This document shows, in pieces, positions 8,519-16,212 of a stretch of DNA of 64,000 nucleotides. The DNA is from Candidatus Latescibacterota bacterium (GTDB taxonomy: Bacteria; JAAXHH01): assembly GCA_022822725.1 (NCBI GenBank), contig JAJEAN010000001.1, positions 310,001 through 374,000 of the forward strand, given 5' to 3'. How positions within the stretch are numbered: position 1 is the stretch's first letter; every line of letters starts with the position of its first letter. The translations under genes were made by a program, and so were the position numbers. A model generated the notes under the pieces. That model was not told the DNA's origin, made no database searches, and worked only from the letters and a program-made list of their open reading frames with translations.

Positions 8519-9616
8519 CTACAACAGCGCCGCGCAATCCCAGTCGCGGTACGCATCGGTCAGGCATTGCATCTTGGGCCGCCAGTATTCCCGTGTACTC
8601 CCGTTTACCTGGTCCCATACGGGTAAATGGACCCGCCAGATCAGTTGCAGGCGGTAGTCCCTGCAGAGATCGTCCCACGAGTAGTCCTTCACTCCGCGAT
8701 TCTCCAGCGTCTCGTAGTACCGCGTCAGGCAACGGGCTTCGCGGCCTGCCTCCTGCCGCTGTTCGCGCGTCCAGAACGTCGCGATCAGGTATACCAGGTC
8801 TTCCGCGCCCAGGTAGAGGCATGCCTCTTCCATATCCGACAGGTAGGTTCCGTGCATCTCCGGGTCGTCAGGACAGAGGAACTGGGTGAAGTAACAGTCC
8901 GAGTGACACACCGTGAGCTTTGAGACGCGGGCAAATCGGTGTTCTAGGTACCGATCCCACAGCGTGGGCAGCCCATCTATGCGACTGTCGTACAGCTCGA
9001 GCAGTTCGCGTGGCAGTTCGCCGCCCGCAGTTTTCCTGAATCGCGTCCATTCCTCGGCCTGATCCCGCACCTCGGCCATGTAGCGTTCTTCTTCCCTGAA
9101 CGGGAGCGGGATCCTTACGGGACCGTCCTCCAGGTCTGGGTGTTCCCACCAGTAAGCGTGCAGGCCGGCCAGGGCTTCCACGCAACCGGCCAGTTCCCCT
9201 TCTTCCGGCACGCCGTCACCTGCCAGCACGCGCTCGCGGGAGACCGGGGCATGATGCGTTCCGGAAACATCGAGCATCAAGCAATGCGAAGTCCCCGTGT
9301 CCTCGTCGTACGCGCCGTCGATGAAGGGAATCAACATGGACGGCGGCAGCTTCTGCCTCGTTGCCAGCCGGTAGAAGGAAACTTCATCCCGTCCCCAGTG
9401 CTGCTGCTTGATCTTGATGAACAGGCGCTCCGGTACACCTGCCGTCACATCCGGTGAATACACGGGCTCCAGGTGGGCCGCGATGGAATTGAACGCCGGA
9501 TTGGGATGGACCTTCACGTCCAGGATCCGGCCCCGATCCAGCATGCCGTTTCCGCGTAGTATGGTAGTCAGCCATTCGGGCGTGACCGAATCCAGGGAAG
9601 GTACAACGTCACTCAT
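8519..9616 (-). CDS. Aminoglycoside-phosphotransferase/EcKinase-like protein
   Basis: 365 residues from MSDVVPSLDSVTPEWL. The N-lobe has RLFIKIKQQHWGRDEVSFYR, where the Lys and Glu would bind ATP. LAGLHAYWWEHP is the usual mid-protein segment of EcKinase-like proteins, and the catalytic loop is VCHSDCYFTQFL followed by YLSDMEEACLYLGAEDLVYL. The usual HGDxxxxN loop reads HSD-CYFT-Q, so the metal-binding Asn appears replaced by Gln; activity may be altered. The ATG at 9616 overlaps the pyrD stop by eight bases, so translation is probably coupled. The substrate is unknown. Confidence 0.75.
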   Translation of the reverse strand: MSDVVPSLDSVTPEWLTTILRGNGMLDRGRILDVKVHPNPAFNSIAAHLEPVYSPDVTAGVPERLFIKIKQQHWGRDEVSFYRLATRQKLPPSMLIPFIDGAYDEDTGTSHCLMLDVSGTHHAPVSRERVLAGDGVPEEGELAGCVEALAGLHAYWWEHPDLEDGPVRIPLPFREEERYMAEVRDQAEEWTRFRKTAGGELPRELLELYDSRIDGLPTLWDRYLEHRFARVSKLTVCHSDCYFTQFLCPDDPEMHGTYLSDMEEACLYLGAEDLVYLIATFWTREQRQEAGREARCLTRYYETLENRGVKDYSWDDLCRDYRLQLIWRVHLPVWDQVNGSTREYWRPKMQCLTDAYRDWDCAALL

Positions 9617-10835
9617 CGGCGGTTTCAAGCGGAGTCGCATGCGGAGTCGTGTGGGGTTTCGTGAGGGGATTCGGGTGGGGATTGTCCAAGCCCACAGCAT
9701 CGGAGATCCGGTCCAGGCCGTCCCGGGCCATCAGGCGGTACAGGCCGCGGTTGATGCGCTTCACCAGGCCCGGACCGTGATAGATGAGGGCCGTATAGAC
9801 CTGGACCAGCGTCGCGCCCAGCCGGATCTTACGGTAGACGTCCTCGGCGGTGAAAATGCCGCCTGTACCCACGATCACGTGGCGGCCGCGATCCATCCTC
9901 GGATACCAGGCCTGGATGGACGCGTCGATCAACGTCCGGGTTGGCCGGCCACAGAGCGTGCCGGGCATCGCTTCGAGCTGGCGGTAAGGCGTCTTCAGAT
10001 CGGCATAAGGCTTTCCGGTCGGCAGACCGAACACGATGCCCTTAACGAAGGGGAAGGGATCCATGGCGGCGAGCGTCCCCTCGATCGTTGCGGGGTCAGT
10101 GGTCGGCACCACCTTCAGGAAGGTAGGCGGCATGGTGTCGAAAGCGGCGTAACCGGAGAGCAACGTCCCAAGCGTGTCCGGATCGTCGAAGGGGCTTTGG
10201 CCCGATGTCGTATTCGGACAGTTCAGATTGAGCGTCACGTAGTCGGCCAAGCCCAGAAAAGGACGCACCGCCGCGACCAGTTCGTCCACCACGTCCTCCG
10301 CGCCCACCGGTTTTCCGGTATTCGTCTCGACCAGGTTGATGCCCAGGGGCACAGGCGGCCGGGACGGGCGCGACGGCCGGAGCTGCCGGGACGGTCTGGG
10401 CGGCCGGGACGGTCGGGACAGCCGGGCAGACGTAAATCGCCGCGCCACGGCTTCCGCACCGTCGTTGGGCACACCGTAGTTGACCACGATCGCTTCATCC
10501 TCCGGTACACGGAACAGTCTCGGGCGCTCCGGATTGCCGGCCGACGGGTACGCCGAGACCGATCCGACCTCTACGAATCCGAATCCAGCCGAGGCGAGTC
10601 CTTCCATGGCCAAGCCGTTCTTGTCGAAACCGGCGGCCAGACCGACGGGATTGGGAAACGTGAGTCCACCGGCTTCCACCCTGAGCCGTGGATCATCCAC
10701 GGCAAGGAGGCCCCGAAGCATTCCACGCACGGGAGATATGCGTCCCGCCCTGCCGACCGCGGCCAGCGTTGCGCGATGTATCCACTCCGGGTCCAGACGG
10801 AATAACAGGGGACGAATAAGGTGGTAGAGGGACAT
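9609..10835 (-). CDS. pyrD: Quinone-dependent dihydroorotate dehydrogenase
   Basis: 408 residues from MSLYHLIRPLLFRLDPEWIH. It shows the class 2 features: PNPVGLAAGFDKNG, GFGFVEVGSVS, VTLNLNCPNTTSG, FLKVVPTTDPATI and IVGTGGIFTAEDVYRKI. It oxidises dihydroorotate to orotate at the membrane using quinone. The open frame continues 83 codons upstream, but that part is repeat-derived and lacks a PyrD pattern. Between RRFTSARL and VPLGINLVET lies an unusual SRPSRPPRPSRQLRP-type insertion, about 20 residues, at a loop where other PyrD proteins have a few residues. No clear ribosome-binding site is seen. Confidence 0.93.
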   Translation of the reverse strand: MSLYHLIRPLLFRLDPEWIHRATLAAVGRAGRISPVRGMLRGLLAVDDPRLRVEAGGLTFPNPVGLAAGFDKNGLAMEGLASAGFGFVEVGSVSAYPSAGNPERPRLFRVPEDEAIVVNYGVPNDGAEAVARRFTSARLSRPSRPPRPSRQLRPSRPSRPPVPLGINLVETNTGKPVGAEDVVDELVAAVRPFLGLADYVTLNLNCPNTTSGQSPFDDPDTLGTLLSGYAAFDTMPPTFLKVVPTTDPATIEGTLAAMDPFPFVKGIVFGLPTGKPYADLKTPYRQLEAMPGTLCGRPTRTLIDASIQAWYPRMDRGRHVIVGTGGIFTAEDVYRKIRLGATLVQVYTALIYHGPGLVKRINRGLYRLMARDGLDRISDAVGLDNPHPNPLTKPHTTPHATPLETADE

Positions 10836-10853
10836 AGCGCGGGGATCCGGGAT

Positions 10854-10973
10854 GGTGCCGACGAGGTCTGGGAATGTACCGGCGAGGTCCGGGAATGCGC
10901 CGGCGAGGTCTGTCGGACGGCGAGGCCTGTCGGACGGCAAGTCCTGTCGGCCGGCAAGGCCTGTCGGCCGGCG
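10854..10973 (-). repeat. Degenerate ~21-bp repeats in the pyrD leader
   Basis: Units built on cggcgaggtc and ctgtcggacgg/ctgtcggccgg recur at least six times between the candidate pyrD promoter and its ATG. They fill most of the untranslated leader. They resemble the short repeats found at other gene junctions in this window but share no sequence with them. Confidence 0.65.
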
Positions 10974-10995
10974 GTTTACGATGTATCTATGCACG

Positions 10996-11022
10996 ATTAT
11001 ACGCGACAGGCATGCCGCGCAA
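10996..11022 (-). promoter_or_regulatory. Candidate pyrD promoter
   Basis: A perfect TATAAT lies at 11001-10996 on the minus strand. The upstream hexamer TTGCGC (11022-11017) is only a partial -35 match, with a short spacer of 15 bases. Transcription would start near 10989, about 150 bases before pyrD. Confidence 0.4.
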
Positions 11023-11026
11023 GCAC

Positions 11027-11062
11027 AAAAAACCGGGCGCCCCTGAACTACGAGACGCCCGG
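11027..11062 (-). terminator. Rho-independent terminator upstream of pyrD
   Basis: On the minus strand the arms CCGGGCG (11062-11056) and CGCCCGG (11039-11033) form a 7-bp GC stem with a 16-base loop, followed by six T (11032-11027). It lies between a small reading frame with a strong ribosome-binding site and the candidate pyrD promoter. It can therefore end a short transcript or attenuate read-through into pyrD. Confidence 0.7.
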
Positions 11063-11071
11063 CTTGCGTCT

Positions 11072-11135
11072 GGAGGAATGTCAACTGATCAGATCAGTCG
11101 TCACACCTCCGTTGTTCAGATATCATAATTCCTCC
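11072..11135 (-). promoter_or_regulatory. Inverted repeats around a leader ORF (possible attenuator)
   Basis: The ribosome-binding site GGAGGAAT (11135-11128, minus strand) has a perfect 8-base complement ATTCCTCC at 11079-11072, so the site can be sequestered. Inside this pair, 11098-11084 is a second perfect dyad, ACTGATC-T-GATCAGT, which overlaps the stop of the leader ORF. A terminator follows nine bases downstream. The layout of leader peptide, competing hairpins and terminator is what transcription attenuators look like, but no regulatory codon run is seen. Confidence 0.45.
11094..11126 (-). CDS. Ten-residue leader-type ORF
   Basis: ATG at 11126 is preceded by AAAGGAGG four bases upstream and encodes MISEQRRCDD and a stop. 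It is too short to judge by composition. Its strong translation signal and its position just before a hairpin and a terminator suggest a leader peptide rather than a structural gene. Confidence 0.35.
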   Translation of the reverse strand: MISEQRRCDD

Positions 11136-11196
11136 TTTCATTTTTTGCGCCGCCGTGCTGCAGTACGAGGCGCGGTCCATGCCGATGCATCAACAT

Positions 11197-11213
11197 GCCG
11201 GATGTGATCCGGC
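11197..11213. other. Perfect 7-bp inverted repeat
   Basis: gccggat-gtg-atccggc is a perfect dyad with a three-base centre, in the 270-base gap between the dehydratase stop and the leader ORF. It has no T-run on either side, so an operator or RNA hairpin is more likely than a terminator. Confidence 0.4.
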
Positions 11214-11329
11214 GTCAATTCCCCGGTCGAGCCGGAGAATAACCCACAAGTCACCCAGTTTCATCGAGATAGGGAAAACCGAAATGCCTCCTTAGATTCC
11301 ACGGGAGCGGATGCAGGTTACCCCTAAGT

Positions 11330-12379
11330 TCAGGTAAATTCCGGTCTCGGCGTGACGCCGAACCCCGGACGGTCCGTCGGTGCGATGCTGCCTTCCGACA
11401 CCACGGGTTCGTCGAGCAGGACCGCGTCCTGCCCACCGCTCCACCGGTCCGGATGGGTCTCCGCCAGGTCCATGCAATCCGTGGCCGTGATCAGGTGCAG
11501 CCCCCAGATCTCACCGCCGCGGTGGGGGCATACGGGCACGCCGTGTGATCTCGCCAGGTCGACGATGCGCAGGCCGGCCGTCATCCCGCCGCACCAGGTG
11601 ATGTCCGGCTGCCACAGGTCCAGGGCGCCGGCGCCGGCGATGGCGGCAAAAGCGTGGTGTGAGAAGTCATGCTCGCCGCCGGCCAGCAGCACCGGAGCCA
11701 GCCGCGGCCGGAGCTTCGCCAACTCGGTCAGATGGTCGGGTGTGACGAGATCCTCGAACCAGTACGGCGCATACGCGTCCAGTATCTCCCGCATCCGCAA
11801 AGCGGTCGCGGTATCCCAGGACATGTAGCAATCGAACATGAGCAGCGCGTCCCGGCCGAATATCTCCCTGCATCGGGCCGCCTGGACCACGGCCGAATCG
11901 TAGTCGGCATTCGTGCGCCACTTGTGCGAGCGCTTTACCGCGGTATAGCCCATGTCGCGGACGCGGGACAAATCGCCCCCGGTCGCGTAGGCACGGACCT
12001 TCTGCTTCTTCAAGCCCCCGATCAGATCGTACACGGGCCTGCCCTCGGCCCTTCCTAGCAGATCCCACAGGGCCAGGTCGATCCCGCTCAGGGCCATGAT
12101 CACGATGCCGCCGCGGCCGTAAGGCAGGGATCTGAAGTAGAGATGATCCCAGATCCGGCGGATATCCTCCACGCAGCCGATGGACCGGCCGATCAGTGCA
12201 TCGCGCAGATGGCCGTTGACAATCAGTTTGCCGGGCTCGCCGCCGCCGCCATACCCGTACCCGGTCACCCCCGCGTCCGTATCCACCCGGACCACGATCT
12301 GCCAGTAGTATTCCTGCCAGGCGCCCGTCCCTCTCATTTCCCGTGACGGGTAGACGGCCTTGATATCCGTGATCTTCAT
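11330..12379 (-). CDS. Enolase-superfamily sugar-acid dehydratase (L-rhamnonate dehydratase-like)
   Basis: 349 residues from MKITDIKAVYPSREMRGTG. It is a mandelate-racemase-type barrel: YTAVKRSHKW carries the N-side Lys, LLMFDCYMSWD the first metal ligand, YWFEDLVTPD the second, LAGGEHDF the third, and PHRGGEIWGLHL the C-side His. DLWQPDITWCGGMTAGLRIV is close in pattern to rhamnonate dehydratases, which convert an aldonic acid to its 2-keto-3-deoxy form. The substrate assignment is by motif similarity only. The ATG follows a 20-bp tandem repeat tract. It may work with the FAH-type hydrolase and hydroxyacid dehydrogenase seen near 43 kb. Confidence 0.85.
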   Translation of the reverse strand: MKITDIKAVYPSREMRGTGAWQEYYWQIVVRVDTDAGVTGYGYGGGGEPGKLIVNGHLRDALIGRSIGCVEDIRRIWDHLYFRSLPYGRGGIVIMALSGIDLALWDLLGRAEGRPVYDLIGGLKKQKVRAYATGGDLSRVRDMGYTAVKRSHKWRTNADYDSAVVQAARCREIFGRDALLMFDCYMSWDTATALRMREILDAYAPYWFEDLVTPDHLTELAKLRPRLAPVLLAGGEHDFSHHAFAAIAGAGALDLWQPDITWCGGMTAGLRIVDLARSHGVPVCPHRGGEIWGLHLITATDCMDLAETHPDRWSGGQDAVLLDEPVVSEGSIAPTDRPGFGVTPRPEFT

Positions 12380-12394
12380 TCCGTTATTGCGACA

Positions 12395-12468
12395 GGTTGC
12401 GGATAACTGCAACTGGTTGAGGATAACTGCAATTGGTTGCGGATAGCTGCAACTGGTTGAGGATCGGG
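12395..12468 (+). repeat. 20-bp tandem repeat, 3.5 copies
   Basis: Units of 20 bases begin at 12395, 12415, 12435 and 12455. The copies alternate between ggttgcgg and ggttgagg at their fourth-to-eighth bases. They lie just upstream of the dehydratase ATG (minus strand), so they would be part of its leader. Confidence 0.85.
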
Positions 12469-12476
12469 TGGGCATG

Positions 12477-12507
12477 AGAAACCCGGCCGGGAAGCCCCGT
12501 GCCGGGC
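12477..12507 (-). terminator. Terminator of the tRNA-Val/tRNA-Leu transcript
   Basis: On the minus strand, CCCGGC (12506-12501 side) and GCCGGG (12487-12482) can pair and are followed by TTTCTC. It lies 23 bases past tRNA-Val, where a terminator is expected. The T-run is short. Confidence 0.5.
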
Positions 12508-12529
12508 AGTAATACGTTCCAAAATCGAA

Positions 12530-12603
12530 TGGGCGCTAGTGGGATCGAACCACTGACCTCCACGATGTCAACGTGGCACTCTAACCATCTGAGCTAAGCG
12601 CCC
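12530..12603 (-). tRNA. tRNA-Val (GAC)
   Basis: The minus strand folds into a 74-base cloverleaf. The acceptor GGGCGCT pairs with AGCGCCC, the D arm is AGCTCAGATGGTTAGAGT-like, and the anticodon stem CCACG/CGTGG encloses loop TTGACAT with anticodon GAC. The T arm is AGTGG-TTCGATC-CCACT. CCA is not encoded. Confidence 0.96.
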
Positions 12604-12641
12604 TGCAAATCAGCATGCACCAATGTGTTCATGACCCCGAA

Positions 12642-12728
12642 TGCCGAGGGCCGGACTCGAACCGGCACGGACTATTGAGGTCCGGGAGATTTTAAGTCTC
12701 CTGTGTCTACCAATTCCACCACCCCGGC
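12642..12728 (-). tRNA. tRNA-Leu (TAA)
   Basis: An 87-base cloverleaf with a long variable arm, as expected for leucine. The acceptor is GCCGGGG/CCCTCGGC, the anticodon stem GGAGA/TCTCC encloses loop CTTAAAA with anticodon TAA, and the T arm is GCCGG-TTCGAGT-CCGGC. It is upstream of tRNA-Val and probably co-transcribed with it. Confidence 0.95.
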
Positions 12729-12762
12729 AAACCGTCCCCGGATCTCCCAATACAACTGCAAC

Positions 12763-12791
12763 ATGGTAGGGCGCGAGCCCCCGCAAGTCAA
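12763..12791 (-). promoter_or_regulatory. Promoter of the tRNA pair
   Basis: On the minus strand TTGACT (12791-12786) and TACCAT (12768-12763) are 17 bases apart. The predicted start near 12755 is about 27 bases before tRNA-Leu. A GC-rich spacer follows the -35 box. Confidence 0.6.
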
Positions 12792-12857
12792 GGGAAACAG
12801 GTCTTCTAACTGACTATGATATGGATCGTGCCAGTCGGTTGGAAACAGCTCATGCTG

Positions 12858-13181
12858 TTACTTTTTCTTATGTAATTGCACCCAATCTATTTCGCCCGTT
12901 ATGAGGAACTCCTCGGCGCCAATCTTCGATTTTGTCCCATCTTCCCGAATCCAATGAGCATCCTGAAGCGATAAACTCTGTTTTGTTTCTCGGCTACTCA
13001 TCCTTTTAGGCCAACCCACAAGTTTTTCTCCGCTTCCCAGTTTAACCAACACCCAGTGGTTAGACAATCGAAATGCTCCATCCCAGGGCTGCGCGTCATG
13101 CGACTGTCGAGTCAGTCCAATTTTCCTTGGGAGTCTCATCCAGTCCTTGTTTATCGCCAATGACAGAAGAATCGATACCAA
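12858..13181 (-). pseudogene. C-terminal remnant of a DUF6338-like protein
   Basis: 107 residues starting at a TTG. The segment NHWVLVKLGSGEKLVGWPK, then SLQDAHWIREDG and EIDWVQLHKKK, follows the C-terminal pattern I know from DUF6338 membrane proteins ('wvrV.L.dG....GWy...SS...eLyL.dah.i..dG'). The membrane-spanning N-terminal half is missing: an in-frame stop lies about 25 codons upstream in AT-rich sequence. It looks like the tail of a decayed gene. No good ribosome-binding site is present. Confidence 0.4.
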
Positions 13182-13439
13182 TAGGGAGTTCCCGTTAGAA
13201 GCTCGACAAGAGCTACCAGATGGCTATTCACCTGAATCCATTCCCAGTATCAAACTTTCAACTCCAATTTGGGTTTAAGATAAATTTCGAAAATGAAGAA
13301 TCCACTAGAGTCTGGAACTAAACGCCCATTAGTAGAATGTACATCGATTAGCGATTAGGGTAAACTCTTCTTTGCTAACCGTATCCGTTCACAGTGATGC
13401 ATATGATTCTGAACTTAATTTAGCAAGCGTGTCTGATTC
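13182..13439. other. AT-rich stretch without a recognisable gene
   Basis: G+C drops well below the neighbours. The minus-strand frame of the DUF6338 remnant is stopped here, and no other frame, hairpin or repeat stands out. It may be the eroded 5' part of that gene. Confidence 0.35.
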
Positions 13440-14831
13440 TCAGATTCCGTCAGCAGGAGCTTCCCCCAGTGCCCCGGACCAGCACGCGTAGGGCCGTCCC
13501 TTTCGTTCGTCGTCCTTGAAGAAGGCCAGGTAGGTCATGACGTCGTAGGCGACGAAAGCCCGGCCTGAACGGGATGACCGGGCGAGACGGTGCACCCGGC
13601 GCCAGGTACCGGCGTTGAAGTAGACCTGTGCACCCCGGCGCCCGTTCTCCTGCCGGATGTCCAGCGGCACGATTTCGTGATGGTGGGTGTGTCCGTACAC
13701 CACGAAGCGGGCATCGTGGTCCTCAACCGCTATCTCCCTGGCCGCGTGGGCAGAATAGGATTCCGCCGTATCGCTCATCGCGCGGTTCCACCATGCACCC
13801 AGCGCCCCGGACAGGCCGAGCGGGACGTCGCGCGTGAACCGGAGCGCGTACTCCAGCTTGTCCACGCTTTCGAAGGGATTGAGCGCGGAACCCCGGTCCC
13901 GTATGAAATCCAGGCCCAGGAAGTCGTCCACCAGGTCGTTCCACGTATCCTTGACTTTCCCGGCCTGCATCGGGGACACGCCGTGTTCATGCAGCAGCGC
14001 GTTGACCCAGACCGAGGCGGCGGCCAGCGGACGGACGTTGTCCAGTTCGCGCAGGCCTTCGATAAAGGTCCGGGGAAGCAGCGAGCCCATGCGGTTACGG
14101 ACTTCGAAGGGGAATCGATTCAACAGCTCGATCACGATCGCGTCGCCCAGGGAGGGTTCGTCCCGCGCACCGGAGAAGTTGAACGGATCGTAGATATCTC
14201 CATGGCACGCCCGGACGCCGTGCGCCTGCAGGATCCCGGCTATGCGGGCCGACTCGTCAGGCCCGTGGGGGAAGGGCTGGTCCGGTTGGTTCTCCAGTCC
14301 GAGGGCATCGGCGACCTTTCTGCGCAGAAGCCGGCAGGCCCTGCCCGGGATGCAGTAGAACCAGTCGTGGTTACCTACCATGTAGTGGATGCCGACCTCG
14401 ACCGGAAGGCCGGGTTCGGACGGCCGTGGATCTCCATTGGCGCCGCCGGGCGGAGGCAGGACGAGCCCCCCGGGTTCGGCCAGGTTCCTCAGGCACGTGA
14501 GCGACGATTCGTTGTGGGCCAGGATTGCGGTGGTTATGTCGTTCAGTTTCCCGATGTAAGACAGCTCATCGGGATCGCTCCAAGGGCGCGGTCCATAGTC
14601 ATGCTCCAGCCACGCGGTGGACCTGATGACGTCCAGGATGTCTCCAAGAAGGAGGATGTCGATTCGCTCGACGGGCTGGTACCGGCCTCCCTTGCGCCAC
14701 GAGGCCGCATAGGCCATGTCCCGGACACGCCTGGCGAAAATCCGAAAGGCGTTGTCCTTGATCGTCTGTCCGGTCGTGCCGTCGGTAAGGTGAAGATCGC
14801 TGACAATCACAAGCATGACGGTTCTCGTCAT
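13440..14831 (-). CDS. Calcineurin-like metallophosphoesterase
   Basis: 463 residues. The metal-binding blocks are in order: VSDLHLTDG (DxH), LLLGDILDVIR (GDxxD), HYMVGNHDWFY (GNHD), and near the C terminus VVYGHTHHHEI (GHTH). These define a binuclear metal phosphoesterase. The long middle part, about residues 190-340, is mostly helical and not recognised. The start ATG overlaps the upstream gene's stop as ATGA, so the two are translated together. The substrate is unknown; the N terminus shows no signal peptide, so it is cytosolic. Confidence 0.88.
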   Translation of the reverse strand: MTRTVMLVIVSDLHLTDGTTGQTIKDNAFRIFARRVRDMAYAASWRKGGRYQPVERIDILLLGDILDVIRSTAWLEHDYGPRPWSDPDELSYIGKLNDITTAILAHNESSLTCLRNLAEPGGLVLPPPGGANGDPRPSEPGLPVEVGIHYMVGNHDWFYCIPGRACRLLRRKVADALGLENQPDQPFPHGPDESARIAGILQAHGVRACHGDIYDPFNFSGARDEPSLGDAIVIELLNRFPFEVRNRMGSLLPRTFIEGLRELDNVRPLAAASVWVNALLHEHGVSPMQAGKVKDTWNDLVDDFLGLDFIRDRGSALNPFESVDKLEYALRFTRDVPLGLSGALGAWWNRAMSDTAESYSAHAAREIAVEDHDARFVVYGHTHHHEIVPLDIRQENGRRGAQVYFNAGTWRRVHRLARSSRSGRAFVAYDVMTYLAFFKDDERKGRPYACWSGALGEAPADGI

Positions 14832-15508
14832 CCATCCCGCTGGGTCAGGTCGAAACCGATCATGTAGGTCCCGCCGGTACCCGGTCCGTGGACCGTCAGG
14901 CGGGCCCTTTCACCATCGGCCAATTCCCCGAGCGAAGTTGATCCCCTGAACAGGATCGCGTCTCCACCCGCGATCTTCTTCAAGAGGAAGGACTGCAGGT
15001 CGTCCGCGGCGCCGCCCAGGGTTTCGGGCAGGTGCAGCGGCAGGTTTTCCGGGATCGTACCCTTGATCCTGCCGATGACGGCTTCGACGATCCCACCCAG
15101 GAAATCCTTGATCTTGTCCCAGGCGTCCTTGCGGTCCACGTCGAACACCTTGAACTGGATGGAATGGATTCGCTTCCCCCGCACCAGCAGGATGAGCTTG
15201 TCCCAGTCGTCTATCGCCTCCATCTCGAACCGGCCGCACCGGTCGGGCGCACCATCGCCGATCCTGAGATCCTCCACCCCGGGACTACGTACGTAATTCG
15301 GTTTTCCCGACCTCCCGGTATCACATTCCCAGAAGGTGTCGAGACTGGGCATCACGGCATGTTCGGTGGTGAACTGGCTACGGTGGTCGATGAAGCGCAG
15401 ATCGACGACGAAGCGGAAATTGGCCTTGTCGTTCGGAAGATCCGCGGGAAACAGGAAGTCCGTGAGGGTGAATTCATAGAGCGGCAATGAGATCCTCCGC
15501 GCATGCAC
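14828..15508 (-). CDS. Conserved-looking protein of unknown function paired with a metallophosphoesterase
   Basis: 226 residues, not recognised. The sequence alternates strands and has few hydrophobic runs, with no signal peptide. It starts MHARRISLPLYEFTLTDFLF. A central KILLVRGKRIHSIQFKVFDV-like strand pair is followed by a helix (DAWDKIKDFLGGIVEAVIGR) and a C-terminal LTVHGPGTGGTYMIGFDL. Its stop overlaps the start of the metallophosphoesterase by four bases, so a partner or regulatory subunit role is plausible. No function can be assigned from sequence. Confidence 0.65.
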   Translation of the reverse strand: MHARRISLPLYEFTLTDFLFPADLPNDKANFRFVVDLRFIDHRSQFTTEHAVMPSLDTFWECDTGRSGKPNYVRSPGVEDLRIGDGAPDRCGRFEMEAIDDWDKLILLVRGKRIHSIQFKVFDVDRKDAWDKIKDFLGGIVEAVIGRIKGTIPENLPLHLPETLGGAADDLQSFLLKKIAGGDAILFRGSTSLGELADGERARLTVHGPGTGGTYMIGFDLTQRDG

Positions 15509-15654
15509 ACGTGTGCTTTACCGGTCAAAAAAAGTACGACTCGGCATTCCCGGGTCAGGCGGGAAGACGGATGGAGAAACCTCCCGGCGCAAGTACATTC
15601 GACGTTTCGCCGATGTCTTGCAATCCAAGTCCATCCGTGAGTCGATGTTTCGGA

Positions 15655-15691
15655 AGAAGCCGACCCGGTCGATACGGCCGGACCGGCTTCT
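15655..15691 (-). terminator. Hairpin downstream of the HU gene
   Basis: agaagccg (15655-15662) and cggcttct (15684-15691) form a perfect 8-bp stem just past the HU stop on the minus strand. The following T-run is weak, so it may be a partly Rho-independent terminator or an mRNA 3' stabiliser. Confidence 0.45.
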
Positions 15692-15702
15692 GTATCTCGG
15701 AT

Positions 15703-15975
15703 TTAGCCTATGGCGTCTTTTAAAGCTTTGCCTGCCGTAAACTTGGCCACGTTTCTCGCCGCGATCGTAATGGACTCGCCCGTACCGGGATTCCGCCCCT
15801 GGCGAGCAGCGCGATTCGATACGCTGAACGTGCCGAAGCCGATCAACGTCACGGAATCGCCGTCGCTGAGACTGCTCTTGATGGCGTCGAGTGCTGCGGC
15901 GACTGCGGCGTCGGCTTGCGCTTTGGACAACCCAGTAGCATCAGCAACCTTACCGGCCAATTCTGTGCGATTCAT
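15703..15975 (-). CDS. hup: HU-family DNA-binding protein
   Basis: 90 residues, the standard HU length. MNRTELAGKVADATGLSKAQ gives the dimerising helices, then DGDSVTLIGFGTFSVSNRAA and GRNPGTGESITIAARNVAKF show the DNA-binding arm with the R-NP turn. It is a homodimeric, nucleoid-associated DNA-bending protein. GGAGGG lies seven bases before the ATG. A long leader of about 108 bases follows a candidate promoter at 16091-16120. Confidence 0.97.
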   Translation of the reverse strand: MNRTELAGKVADATGLSKAQADAAVAAALDAIKSSLSDGDSVTLIGFGTFSVSNRAARQGRNPGTGESITIAARNVAKFTAGKALKDAIG

Positions 15976-16090
15976 TGATTACCCTCCAGATGAAATATGG
16001 GAGTAATGCACCCGATAGAGTGCGAGAATTCCCGCGACAGACCGTTCGAAGGTCCTGTGCTTGCGGGTGAATTACGAGAAATGTACGTGC

Positions 16091-16120
16091 AATATATTTC
16101 GTACGCAGTTTTGTAAGCAA
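16091..16120 (-). promoter_or_regulatory. Candidate promoter of the HU gene
   Basis: On the minus strand TTGCTT (16120-16115) and TATATT (16096-16091) are 18 bases apart, in the AT-rich gap upstream of HU. The -10 box matches consensus at five of six positions; the -35 box at three. Confidence 0.45.
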
Positions 16121-16212
16121 GTTTTTTTTCGCTATACCTGTGTGTGGTAATGCGACAGGACGGGCGATTTCATTGATTTCGAGCCACGAAGTTTCTATTT
16201 TTCAATCTAATC

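Noticed and set aside
10836-11084. Longer N terminus for PyrD
   Set aside because: The upstream frame covers the terminator, the TATAAT and the repeats; MSLYHLIRPLLFRLDPE is the normal class 2 start.
11100-11300. Two further tiny minus-strand frames (about 24 codons each) linked by TGATG upstream of the pyrD leader
   Set aside because: Ribosome-binding sites are missing or too far away; only the ten-codon ORF has a good one.
12395-12468. 20-bp repeat tract as a possible CRISPR array
   Set aside because: The units are directly adjacent with no spacers and no cas genes are present; it is a simple tandem repeat. The 24-bp repeats at 59443 were rejected as CRISPR for the same reason.
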